From the NCBI GenBank assembly GCA_020881915.1, contig JAJFPB010000002.1, positions 620,001 through 684,000 of the forward strand: a stretch of DNA of 64,000 nucleotides, written 5' to 3'. Below are positions 11,184 to 22,800 of the stretch, in pieces. The notes under the pieces were generated by a model that searched no databases, was not told where the DNA came from, and saw nothing but the letters and a program-made list of their open reading frames with translations. The stretch comes from Paramyrothecium sp. XJ0827 (lineage: Eukaryota > Ascomycota > Sordariomycetes > Hypocreales > Stachybotryaceae). Position 1 is the first letter of the stretch. Every line of letters starts with the position of its first letter. The position numbers and the translations under genes are program-made.

Positions 11184-12687
11184 ATGCGCAACTCACTCCT
11201 ACTCGGTGGGCTCGTGGCCCTAGCTGGGCAGTAAGTCACCCTATCAATGCTTTCCTCCGGCCAACTCAGTCGGCACTAACACATCTCTTCCTTTCTTTAG
11301 ATCCCTTGCCGCCATTGACTGCTCCGGCGAGTTCATCCTCAGCAACGCCTCCGTCATCCGAGACGTTCGTGAAAACTGCCGCACCATCGAGGGCCGTGTC
11401 GTCATCCCATCCAACTACACGGGCGACCTCAGCCTCGATGGCGTCGAGACCATCCTAGGTGGCATCGGACACCACAACTGCGCCCAAGCAGAAGACTCCG
11501 ACGACGACGAGTGCAACCTGCTGTCCTCGGAGCCGTGGCCCTTCACCCTCTCCAGCGACACACTCACTGAGCTCGGCGGCCTCTTCCTCAGGGCGCCCAA
11601 CGCCCTGTCCAGGGTCGCCCTGCCCAACCTCCGCTCCGTCAACGGCTCCGTCCGCATCAGCCAGGCGCGCCACCTCGTCGAGCTGGACCTGTCCGGGCTC
11701 AAGTACGTCACAGCCTTCGAGCTGGACGCGCCGCGGCTCGAGACGTTCAAGCTCGACGGCCTGGAGGGCTTCATTCGTCCCGCGGGTCCCCACACCAACG
11801 TGACGGTGAATCTCGTGGACGTCGGCAACGTCACCTCGGTCGATGGCATCTTCAAGAACGACCTCAATCCGTTGCAGACGGAGACGTGGGACGGCCCACT
11901 CCGCCTGGTCGGTGGGCACAACCTCACAAACTTCACTCTAGGCTGGTCCTGGGTCCCGGAGCTCATCGTCGACGGCGGATGGGGCAACGTCCTCAACGTC
12001 ACGCTCGGCGGGCCCAACACCACATCGATGCACATCGAGTCCCTCGCCCTGGAGAACTCCTCCCGAATCGAGCGTGCCCCCACCCTCGAGAGCCTCACCG
12101 TCGGCACGTTCCAGGCCAGCGGCTACAACCTGCGGGAGTTTGAGCTGCCCTTCGACAACGTGTCCGAGGTTCACATCCACTTCCTCGTCACCGCGTTCGA
12201 CAACCTGTGGGATGAGGACGCTTACCTGACGCTCCCACCCCAGGCCGTGGACTGGCCCGAACCCAAGATCTGGATCCAGGGCTACGAGTCGCTCCAGCTC
12301 CATGCGGGGCCAGGCGGCGAGGCCCAGCGGACATGGCACTGGCCAAAGAGGATGAAGTCGCTCTTCCTCGGCGGCAACATCACCGACGACTTCTTGTAAG
12401 TTCCACACGTCTCCCGCAGAAGACATCCGGGGTAGCCGAGCTAACTCATCTTGACCAGCACTTCGTTCATCGAGCAGAATGTAGTTGTGACCGAAGAGTT
12501 CGGGCTGCAAACCATCTGGCCCGACTTCAACTGCGACACGCTTGACGAGTACAGCAAAAGGACAGAGGGCATGGTGTCCGAGTTTACCTGCCAAGTATTC
12601 GGCGACTCTGGAGCCGTGTCGCTGATCGCCAGCAGATCTCTGCAGGCCGTGCTAGCCGCAGCGCTTGTGTCCTGGTTCCTGTTGTAA
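11184..12687 (+). CDS. Ecm33/Sps2-like GPI-anchored cell wall protein
   Basis: Three exons: 11184-11230, 11301-12395, 12459-12687 (456 aa). Exon 1 encodes most of a signal peptide (MRNSLLLGGLVALAGQ). The mature part starts AIDCSGEFILSNASVIRDVRENCRTIEGRVVI, then has a receptor-L-like, leucine-rich beta-helix with many N-glycosylation sites. A Cys pair near the C-terminus (FNCDTL...FTCQVF) precedes a small-residue GPI site and a hydrophobic tail ending WFLL. This matches Ecm33-type proteins, needed for cell wall integrity and placed at the plasma membrane or wall. The Ser-rich stretch before the GPI site is short here. No catalytic function is expected. Confidence 0.8.
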
Positions 12688-13126
12688 GCCGCTGCTGGGG
12701 AGGGCGGATGATTCCCGATGCATGGATGGTGCGATAGATGGCGTTTGTTTAGACATGATACCCCCATAGGTATGAATGATGAGTTTTTGTCAGAAAAACA
12801 AGACATCGGGACTTGTAAGCCAATGGGCGACACCTTCTCGTGCAGGAAGACGGCTGCAACGCTGCCGCGGCCTGATCCGCACCTTGAGATTCCGTGAATG
12901 GAAACCAGGTTACATCAGGTTCAGGCCATCGGAAATGCAGAATCAATATCTGACGTAACATACCGTATATGCGCTCCAGTATGCATGCAAGCTGAATCTC
13001 CCCTCATCTGTTACGTAGGATCGAGTCTGGACGGAGACAAGCCGAGCTCGGCATATGCATTGTATTTATAATAAAGATTGCCCTCCGTAAGAGACTGCCA
13101 GGTCTTCTAAACTTCAATTGAGCAAA
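12688..13126. other. Intergenic, no gene seen
   Basis: Runs from the Ecm33-like gene to the small secreted protein. Nothing recognised beyond short ORFs. Confidence 0.45.
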
Positions 13127-13640
13127 ATGTTGTCCACCAAGCTCCTTCCGCTCCTCTGCCTCCTCCTCTCCGCCTCCGCGGCCCCGGCATCCACCGCCCC
13201 GCGCACCGACCACGGCTCCTGGGCCGTCCAGGTCATCACGAGCAACGCGGCCTCGGGCTACCGCTGGGGCGACCTCTACGCGGAGCACTCGAGCCGCCCG
13301 GGCGTCGTCAGCCACTCGTACTGGCTCTTCAACCCGCAGTTCCGGAACTACACGTTCCGCCCGGACGACCCGACGCTGAGGAACACCTACGTCGACGGAT
13401 TGGGGCTCTTAGGTCAGCGGCTTTATCCCCTTGCGCTCCACAAGTGAACCCGTGAATCCAAAGACCCTAACAGTGGAGGTTGCAGACTTTGACATCTGGC
13501 AGACGGTGCCTCTAGGAGGCGTCGACACGCCCCTGAAAGGAACCGGGACGATCGAGATGGTCTTCAGTCCGAAGGGCATCGGGCGAAGCGCGGAAGGGAA
13601 CACGACTATCATTGCAGAACTGGACGTCGATGGTGCCTAA
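13127..13640 (+). CDS. Small secreted protein, function unknown
   Basis: Starts at ATG 13127 with a clear signal peptide (MLSTKLLPLLCLLLSASAAP). The mature part contains DHGSWAVQVITSNAASGYRWGDLYAEH and NPQFRNYTFRPDDP. The first exon's frame closes at 13447, while a second frame from about 13474 to 13640 codes for VEVADFDIWQTVPLGGV... One join that keeps frame is 13127-13412 with 13474-13640 (150 aa), but its donor (GTCAGC) is weak and its CTAAC sits almost on the acceptor, so the boundary is uncertain. The mature part has no cysteines, unlike most small Cys-rich effectors. I do not recognise the family. Confidence 0.5.
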
Positions 13641-14509
13641 GAAAACATCCGCAGGCTCTCGTCGTTGAGGGTGTCTACTCCTTCGCAAACAGAGAAGGTG
13701 GAATTAGTAAAGGAGGCGGGCCCGGGTCAAGCATGTTTGCCTGTAACGACTTGTTAGCCACTCAAGTCATTGTTCAATCCTAACTTAGGTAGACAAGCTC
13801 TACTTACCACAAGTGTGACGAGGGCTGTCCTAGCCTACCTTAGCTATAGCGACATCTCTCTTATACCCGCAGCCGATTGGCCTGGCCAATGTCACCCAAT
13901 CGGTTCAAGCCAAGCAGTCTTGATCAACATCGACGAATACATTACATGTCAACTAATTGCCATGAACCAGATCATCCAAAGCCAAGCTACGTAACGATGA
14001 TTGCGCTTGTCCAAGCTGTACGCGACCCCGGCTCCGCATCCCCCGCATTTGCACCGGCATCGCTAGCTCAAGCAGTGTTCCGAAGCTGCCGAGCACAACC
14101 ATCACATCCCCAATAAAGAATGCGCAGCCCCTCCACCGTAGCTCACACGACCTTTTTGTTTGTTGCAAACATCACTTTCAGGCGGGCACGTACTCAAACA
14201 ATTCCATGGTGTTCAGTCTTGGGCACAATTTCATTATTTTCGTGAACCAGATCTAGCTCGACTCTATAGCACAATCCACTCTTTCTGCGGTGCCAAGCCA
14301 GGACTTTCTCGTTTTTCACAGCCATGGCTGTCCGGGACGCCAGGCCTTGCGATCCTTGACCGTCCAAATCTATCCGGATTGCTAAATCAACACCAGATCA
14401 TGTCTGACCACACGGCTTGACCTTGTTGTCTACCGCTGGTGACACTCAAATCGATATAAAGAACAAATACTCCTCTCCCCGTCGACATGCCTGCACATCA
14501 GACCGCGGC
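13641..14509. other. Intergenic between convergent genes
   Basis: Both flanking genes point into this stretch (small secreted protein on plus, desaturase on minus), so it should hold two 3' ends. No gene or repeat recognised. Confidence 0.45.
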
Positions 14510-16034
14510 TTACGCCTTGGTGGCCGAGGGCTTGACACCCAGACCGTTGCGGTTGCGGTAGAAGAGAATGTTCTTGCCGGGGCCCTCGGCCTCGGGGCTG
14601 GGCTCAACCCACTGGCAGGTACGGGCGCTGCGCCAGAGGGCACGGAGGAAGCCGAAGAAGGCGCCCTCGGTGTCGGCGCGGTAGTGCTTGCCCATGACAG
14701 GGCGGATGGCGTCGGAGGCCTCGTCGGCGTGGTAGAAGGGAATGGAGCTGACGTAGTGGTGGAGGACGTGGGTCTCGACAATGCCGTGGAGGAGCTGACG
14801 GCCGATGAAGCCCATCTCGCGGTCGATGGTGGCAGCGGCGCCACGGACAAAGTCCCACTCCTCAGAGTGGTAGTGAGGCAGGGTAGGGTCGGTGTGCTGA
14901 AGGAAGGTGATGGCGACTAAGAGACGGGTCAGCAAATGGGTTGTCAACAGTACATGGGGACTCAAAGAACCCCATGGGCAGAAGAAAGGAGAAAAGCAGC
15001 GACTTACCCAGCCAGTGGTTGACCCAGAGGTAGGGGATGAAGTACCAAACAGCCAGGTTGGCCCAGCCGAATCGGTTTCCGAGGTAGAAGAGGGCGGCAC
15101 CAGCGAGCAGCAGACCGATGTCGCTGACAATGACATAGGCGGCCTCCTTGTTATCGAAGATGGGGCTAGAGGGGTCGAAGTGGTTGACGCCGCCGCCGGC
15201 ACCGTTCTTGCGTCCCTTGCCGCGGCCCTCGCGCTGGCGCTCGTGGAAGTTGTGGCCGGTGACGTTGGTCAGGAGGTAGTTGGGCCAGCCGATGAGCTGC
15301 TGGCCGAGGAGCATGGCGAGGGTGAAGAGGGGCGTCTCCTCGGTCAGCTCGGCCAGCTCGTGGACGAACTTGCCGAGGCGCGAGGCCTGCTGCTCACGGG
15401 TGCGGGGCACGAAGACCATGTCACGCTCGAGGTTGCCGGTGGCCTTGTGGTGCTTGGAGTGGGAGTACTTCCAGCTGAAGTAGGGGACGAGCAGGGCCGA
15501 GTGCAGGACCCAGCCGGTGAAGTCGTTGATGAGGTTGGACTCGGAGAAGGCGCCGTGGCCGCACTCGTGGGCGATGACCCAGAGGCCGGTGCCGAAGAGG
15601 CCCTGGAGGATGGTGTAGACGGCCCAGAGACCGGCGCGGAGGGGCGTGGAGGGGATGGTCTCGGGGGTGACGAAGTTGTGGAAGACGTAGAAGGTGGCGG
15701 CGAGGCAGGCCATGTCGCGCAGGATGTACGAGTAGCCGGTCAGGGCGGAGCGCTCGAAGCAGTGCTTGGGAATGGCATCGCGAATGTCCTTGATGGTGAA
15801 GTCGGGGACGGAGAACTCGTTGCCGTTGGTGTCGATCAGGCGGCCGTAGTTCTTCTTGGGGGCGGCATCGACAGACGACAGCGACGACAGCGAGGTCGAC
15901 GAGGCCGACTGGCGGGGCGAGTCGATGGGAGAAACGACCGTGGACGACACGGAGGAGTCGGTGGTGGTGGTGGTCCTGCGCAGGGCAGGGTTGGGCCGCT
16001 TGGAGACGGCTGAGGAGGAGGCGGCAGCAGCCAT
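14510..16034 (-). CDS. fad2: Delta-12 (oleate) fatty acid desaturase
   Basis: Two exons, 16034-15008 and 14916-14510, with a GTAAGT...TAG intron (477 aa). Three histidine boxes bind the di-iron centre: HECGH (156-160), HSKHH (192-196) and HVLHH (392-396). The block LIDTNGNEFSVPDFTIKDIRDAIPKHCFERS is typical of fungal delta-12 enzymes, and several hydrophobic segments place it in the ER membrane. It should convert oleoyl chains in phospholipids to linoleoyl. Delta-12 is favoured over the related omega-3 desaturases by this N-terminal pattern, but the two families are close. The start MAAAASSSAVSKRPNP has a good context (CAATGG). The frame stays open upstream to 16334 because the leader is pyrimidine-rich on the coding strand. 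Confidence 0.92.
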
Positions 16035-19000
16035 TGTGGGCGGTGGTGAGGGTGAAGTGGGAAGTCTTCCTCTTTGGGTGGTTAGGAAGGAGGGTAGATG
16101 GGGATGAGAGGGAGAGAAGGGAGTGAGAGTGTCAAGTCTCAAACTGAGAGAGATTGTGACGGTGAGGAAAAGGAAAGGAAGTGTAGAGGGAGAAGAAAGA
16201 TAAGGGAGGGTAGAGGAGGCGAGATAAGGGGGCTTCGATCTGGCACAAGCTCTACCTTTGCTGGGCACTGGCACACACGCGGAAGGAAGAAGAAGGAGGG
16301 AGGAAGGGGAAAAGAAGCCGAAGCTCAGCAACAAAATATCTTTTTGGCTCTCCTGCAGATTGACCGTCTTCTAAGATAGACTCGCAAAGCTACTAAAAGG
16401 GCCACACGCCCCCCCTCTCCTGTTTCCCCTGGCCTGGGCACACTGTCTGCCGGTTGTCAGTGGGTGGTGGTTCGATCGCGGGCGATTCTGATTCTGTTGG
16501 GGTGAAAAAAAAAGAGGTTTGCGGTTGTTCACCTTTTGCCTGAGTCGCCTCTACACAGTACAAAGCCCCCTGGTGGGGAGGGGTGCCGTTAGTGGGGAAA
16601 TGGGGAATCCCCAGCAACAGCAAGTCCCTGGAGGCCAGTACCTTAGGTGGTTCTGCCCTGTAAGTTAGGTACTTGATGTGCTGCGCAATGCTGTGCTGTC
16701 CAGAAGTCCTTGCAGCGCGATCGTCGTGTCAGTAGCTGGATTGACTGCTCTGGAATTCACACACACAGCCCAGCTCTACGATCTCTACCTTTTTGAGATG
16801 CGCTTCGTGATTTTCCGACTATTTTGTTTTCTTGGCTTGGGGCGGAGAATCAAGGAACAGATTCTGGGGCCCACGATTCGTCCCCTCGCCATCCTGTCTC
16901 TCTATCTGAGTCCTTCCTCTCCTCTACCCTCCACCAGTGGCAAGACTCCGTTACGGAGCACTTTCACAGCTTCTCCTTCAAGGTCGTAAGACTGGGTCTA
17001 AGCAAGGCACCATGTCCATCAATTCCACGGCGAAGCCACGCAGTAGATCTGCAAAATCATAAAAAGAGAGCTGAGCGTGCCCAAAGAGGGGGGGGGCGTG
17101 TAGCCCACAACCGCCACTGGCCTACCCGCACCGGAACCGCACACACACACAAACTCGTCCCAGCTCAAGTCCCCTCCCAGGCACAGCAACTTCACGTGCG
17201 ACCAGGAAAGGCCGCTGGCCTCGATTTAATCGCCGTGGCTGCTTTGACCGATCCTTTTCCCCGCGCCGGAAGAGTGTGTCACGTTTGACCGCCAGTTCCA
17301 CAGGTCAAGCGAGGTGAAAGTGCGTCTTGTCTGTAACAGCCATTAAACGGTTGAAGAATCAAAAGGCACTACCGTGACAATGCAGGTGCAGCCAGAACAG
17401 AAGCAGAGGCAAAAGCCATGTCTCAGGGACCTTTGCAAGACCAGCCTTGTGGCTAGCTGAAGGAAAGCCGTCATCCATCCATCCATCCACAATCACACTC
17501 GACACTCGCATCCACAGCCCTGCCTTTCGCCGCTTCGCTCCATCAATGACAGAGGTGTCACACTCAAAAGAAACAAAACAAAACAGACCTCGGACAAAAG
17601 AGACCGCCAGATCAATCGTGATATCATGGACACTTTTCCCGGCCATCAAGCTTTTTTAAGCATTAACCCTCCAACGATGTTGCAGTGATGCTCTCCCTCG
17701 AGAATGCAACGTGCTGTCTTTGATTGGCGGCTCCCGCCCAGGACCCAAACCACACGAGTCAATAGGCCACCGGCTGCGACGCCATCTCCGAGATCTAAGT
17801 GCGATGGTGTGCTGCTGGCGCCAGCGCGTGGCGGGAAGCACGAGGGGGAAAAACTAACTCGCCGTTGACATGTGAGTCCGGGAAATCTTCTACTCTATTT
17901 TCACTAGGACCCTTTGGCTCCCTTTGTTCTCTTCCCATCCCATGCTACACTTTCTGGTTTTTCACCAGTCCAATGTGAACCAAGCTGGGGCTGTCTTGGG
18001 AGTTGCTGTTTGTGGCAACTCGACAACTTCTCATAGTCGATGGACGGAATCACCGCTGCGGAACACAATCCCCAGCTGGTGGGCGCTTAACCACACGCCC
18101 CTAGTTCCAGTTCCAGATCCTCTTCCCCCACGATCCCTACCAGGGCCCCAGGGGTTTTCGCCTGTTTTGGGGAATTCGCCCTCCGAGGTCCCATTCCCCA
18201 ATCGTCAATTGTCCAATTGCCATGCCGCGACGGGGTCCCCAAAAAGGGCGGGGACCCTTTTTTTCCTCTCCTGGACCGTAGAAAGCCCCTGGTCCGCCCC
18301 CTCGACTGACCCAGCGGCGGGAAGCGGGTGTCGCAAAAAAGGACAAGAAGAAAAAAAAAGTGGCTTTTTCTTGTTGGGGATGGATGATTTGTTGAGGCTT
18401 GGCTTCTGCCGCTCCCGCAAATCAAACCCACTTGTTTCTCGCTGGAAGCTCCTCTGTGGACCTGCTTTTCAATTTCCATCGCCCCCAATCCAAGTTTGCC
18501 CGTCTTTTTCTCGACGCAGGCCCTGGTCAAGTCACACGTTCGTCCCGACGATGCATCGTTGTCGGGCTATTGTACCGTCCATCGCTAGCATGTGACGGGC
18601 ATCCTTCCGCATGCCCGGGCCCTGTATCTGATAACGGCATTGCCTCGGCTGCCGGCAAGAGCTTGTGACTGCCCGACTGTTGAATGTTGGACCTCTCGCC
18701 TCACGTCGATGATGATGTTGAATTATGCTTGCCTGGCTCGTACAGTAGGCAGACAATGGGTGCTTTTGTGGGGTCGGGTCGGATGGACACAACCGACATG
18801 ATACGCCTCTCCACACCACGCCTCGCCTGATCCACTCTCGGCCCTCCCGCTATCCACTGCTCTCTCGCTTTGTGCCTTGCGCTCTGTAGCCATTTGCAGC
18901 GCTGAAGATGGTCATCATGGTGTTTTGCGACCGGGTGCGTGTGAGTATTCGTGGCCACGCCAAGTAGGTAGTGTAAACCACGTATCGATCCACATACCAC

Positions 19001-19899
19001 TTCATCTGTAAATTGATCCTTCTAAATCTCCCAACAAGTACACATTTCCTCTTGCAGCAAGGAAATCTGGCAGTAAATGATTTTTTTTTTGGTAAAACCC
19101 GTTGAGTTGTCATTTCTAGTGTGATAGATGCTTGTCCTGGTGCACTGACTCCTCCTACCCTATCGTCCTCTCTAGGTCCTGTGGCACCCCGTTCCAGTTA
19201 AGGGTCCTTGGAGTTAAGTCCGGGTCTTGACCATTTATTTTATTTAATCTGTGCATTAAAAAAATTCTACTCTCGTTTTCATTCCAACTTTCTTTCGCTT
19301 TGGATAGAGTTCATGCATCTCTTTATTTGGCAGTGGAAACGCAGCTGTTAATGTAGCCTCAAAGTACAGCCGGCGTTATCGCTCTGAACTACACCATGAC
19401 GGCATAAAACTTAGCAATGTGCAAAAAATAATCTAGATACATAGCTCTATCAGACAGTGTTTGCGAACTGTCCATTACTTTCGACGTTCTCAAACTAAGC
19501 GCCGTCTATCTGGAAGTGCTGTGATCGCGGAAGGGCGAGATACTCCCATCTTGTGTCTTCATCCGACTGATATACATCATAAGGCGAGTGGTGGCCTGCA
19601 CAGATGCAGTTGGTAGTGAGAAATTGCACTGCTCAGCCGGCGCTTTTATTCCTTCTTGCCTGCGCGACGAATCTAGTCCTACTTGTGCCTAGATGTAGAT
19701 CTCAGGAGTCAAATCGAATTTGTGAAGGCGTACCTAAAAACCGCCTCACTGTGTACTTGAGCCCCCTCCCCTTCTCGAAACTGCACAATGTTTCCACGTG
19801 ATATTGGTCTCTTCCACTCATAAACACGCAATCAGGCAGCATCGTACCCCGCTTCACCACGAGTTCTGTATCACTGCTCGGTAGCCGAAACGGTAGGAG
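16035..19899. other. Long gene-free stretch
   Basis: About 3.9 kb between two divergent genes (desaturase on minus, NLR-like gene on plus). From 16035 to about 16330 the minus strand is a CT-rich leader or promoter typical of highly expressed fungal genes. The rest shows only motif-free ORFs (the largest at 17924-18595), a CA run near 17142, A and T runs, and the hairpin listed separately. No tRNA or 5S gene was recognised. Confidence 0.5.
18233..18264 (+). other. Perfect 8-bp hairpin followed by a T run
   Basis: GGGTCCCC (18233-18240) and GGGGACCC (18250-18257) are perfect inverted copies around a 9-nt loop, and seven T follow at once. It looks like an intrinsic or Pol III-type terminator, but no RNA gene is recognisable upstream, so function is unknown. 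Confidence 0.4.
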
Positions 19900-22800
19900 A
19901 TGGCATCACAAATGAATCATCACGCCGCCCAGGCCGACGAGTCGCCTCGGCCAATTAGGCTGCTTTCATTGGGTATGTGAAGTCTTTGCTATCCACTATA
20001 CGCGATGCTAAGACTTGTAGATGGTGGGGGGATCAAGGGCCTGTCGTCACTCATAATCCTGCAGCACTTGATGAAGCGAGTCAACCCATCCAATCCGCCC
20101 AAGCCATGCGAGTTCTTTGACCTTATTGGCGGCACTAGCACTGGTGGGTGAGTCTTTGGACGTCGTCTGTATTCCTAGTGTCGACCTCTAATCGTATGAC
20201 CGCTAGTATCATTGCCATCATGTTGGGGCGGCTGCGAATGGACGTGGGTGATTGCATCGAAAAGTACATTGAACTATCTGCCGACGTTTTCCAACTGAAA
20301 AGAGGAAAGGCGGACTTGATAGGCAGAGGAAAGGACTGGTGGTCAGCAGCTGGCAAGTATCGTTCAGAAAGCCTCGCTCATCAACTCAAATGTGTTGCGA
20401 AGCAAATCGAGGGCGACGAAGACGCCCTCCTTCATGACGACAAAGATATTTGCAAGGTGTAAGTGGTCACTAAACTACTTGATTGACCTGTTTCGTAGCT
20501 CACGCTTGCTAGATTTGTCTGCGCCCAGTCAAAGGCCAACAACACAACTGTGCGTCTGCGATCGTACGTCACCGATTATTCCGTCGACCACCTGTCCATC
20601 TCAAAGTGCAGGATCTGGGAAGCAGCCCGCGCAACCTCAGCAGCCTCGGGCTTCTTCGATCCCATAACAATCGGAAGACAAACTTATGTGGATGGCGCAA
20701 CAGCGCACAACAACCCGGTTGAACTCGTCCTCCGAGAGGCTAGGTCCATCTGGAGCGACTTGACTAGCCGAATCCAGTGCCTTGTGAGTATCGGCACAGG
20801 AGTGAAAACCATTCCTGCCTTTGGCGATGACCTGCGACAAATTACCAAGTCCTTGGTCAAGATAGCAACTGAGACGGAGACCACGGAAAAGCGTTTCTAC
20901 GAAAACCATGTCAGCTTTGGGCTTCAGGGCTCATACTTTCGGTTCAATGTTACTGCTGGACTGGCGGGCATCAAGCTCGATAGCGTTGAAAAGCTGGCGG
21001 ATGTGGATTCCGCCACTCAAGCATACTTAGAGGATCCTCGCGTGAGCAAAGACCTGGAGCTTTTCGTTGAGTCCAAGATTGCACCAGACGGTGAGTTGAC
21101 TTCAAGACTTCGGATAACGTTGAAGACGCTAACAAGGTGTTCAAAAAACAGCTGCGGTGAGCGAGTCTGTCAAGGACCGCTATGTCAACTGGCTACCAAC
21201 GATAGACTCTGGGAGACTCCACAACACAGCAACAAAGCAACGCTCCAATGATCAAACTGGGAGATGGTTCCTCGATGGTTATTTCCAGAAGTGGGCAGCT
21301 GAGCCTAAATCATTCACATGGCTTCATGGCAAAGGTAATGTCGCCTGTTATTATTGGATTGTGTTGCGCTATACAGTCTTCATTGCCTGCAATCAATGGC
21401 TGACCTGTATAACTTGAGATAGCCGGTTCTGGCAAAACAGTGCTGTGCTCTAGCATCATTGAGGAGATCTTGCATCGAAAGCTGGGGTCTATGATTTTCT
21501 CTTACTTCACATTCCGGGAGCCAGAAAAATCCGATACCTACCGACTACTATGCCTCATTGTCACGACGCTCCTCAGAGATCTCATCCACCCGCATCCCTT
21601 CCAACGCGACCAGTACATTGTTCCGAGGGTCTTTCGCGATTTGTACAACAAAACAATACCCTCTAATGAGCCCCGCCAACAAGATTTGCTGCGCGTACTG
21701 CTCCAATTGTTGCATCAATCTCGTGAGGTCTACATCGTCATCGATGGACTTGATGAGGCTGGCCTGAAGACGCAGAAGGAAGTAATGCAACATCTGGCGA
21801 ATATTACCGTAGACAGTACGGGCAACATACACACATTAATCCTCAGTCGCCGCGAGACCGACATCGAGAGGGCCTTCTCGGATCTTGTGATTCAGAAGGA
21901 CAGCCTTCCTCTAGAAACCTACAAGATCGATCTCGACATAAAGACGCATTTAGAGAACTTGGTACAACAGGGGCAATACAAAAAGTGGTCCGAAACCCTA
22001 AGAAATGAGGTCGTCGACCATTTGACACAATCTGCGAATGGCGTTTTCCGTTGGGCCGATTTGCAAATCCAAGCGTTAGCACATGAAGAACGAGAGAGGG
22101 ACGTTCGGCGTGCACTGAAACGCCTGCCCAAGGACTTGCAGGAGGCCTATAGTCGCATGCTCCAAGCTATAAAGGAACGCCACAAGACTGGAGAGGCTCT
22201 ATCGATCTTAAAGTGGCTAGCGTATGCCAAGCGACCCCTTAATATGGCGGAGATCGCAGAACTCGCGGCATTTGATGTCAAGGACTTTGACGACGAAGCA
22301 CTCGCCAACGGTAGCACGCTATATTTCGACCCTCAAGATCGTTTCTCTGATGTATATTCCATCTGCTCTTTGGTGTCTGGACTTGTCAGTGTTGACAATG
22401 AGGGTGAGCACATTCAACCACAAGCTACGGTAACATTCGCACACTTTTCCGTTCTTGAATATCTCCAGAGTAAAGAAGTCTTCCCCGCTGTCTTTCGTCT
22501 CAGAGAAGTTGAATGCCATGGCTACATTCTCAAGTCGTCCCTCGCATATATATCTCACTATGCGTCTATTCATGCTACAGCTAAAAAGCAAACACCTTAC
22601 CCGTTACTTGTGTACGCTTGCGCTTACTGGTCGTGGCACGCTAATGCATCCGGGAGCTGCGATGTCGAACCGTTGCCCCAAACTTCTGGTTATGTAGGAA
22701 AGACTGCATCTCTCATGGCCGCAATACAAACGGGTGACGAAAAGCTCCTGATCAAGCAGGACCCCCCGTTTCGCTGGCCCTGGGGATATCGCTTCGATTC

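Noticed and set aside
14907..16013. 368-codon ORF on plus, opposite the desaturase
   Set aside because: Shadow of the GC-biased desaturase codons; composition is Val/Gly/Glu/Ala only and no family motif appears.
16035..16334. In-frame 100-residue N-terminal extension of the desaturase starting MLLSFGFF
   Set aside because: Read from a CT-rich leader; Ser/Pro/Leu-rich and unlike desaturase N-termini. The Met at 16034 has good context.
17924..18595. 223-codon ORF on plus
   Set aside because: Ser/Pro/Arg-rich with no domain and overlapped by equal-length minus ORFs; spans the hairpin and A runs.
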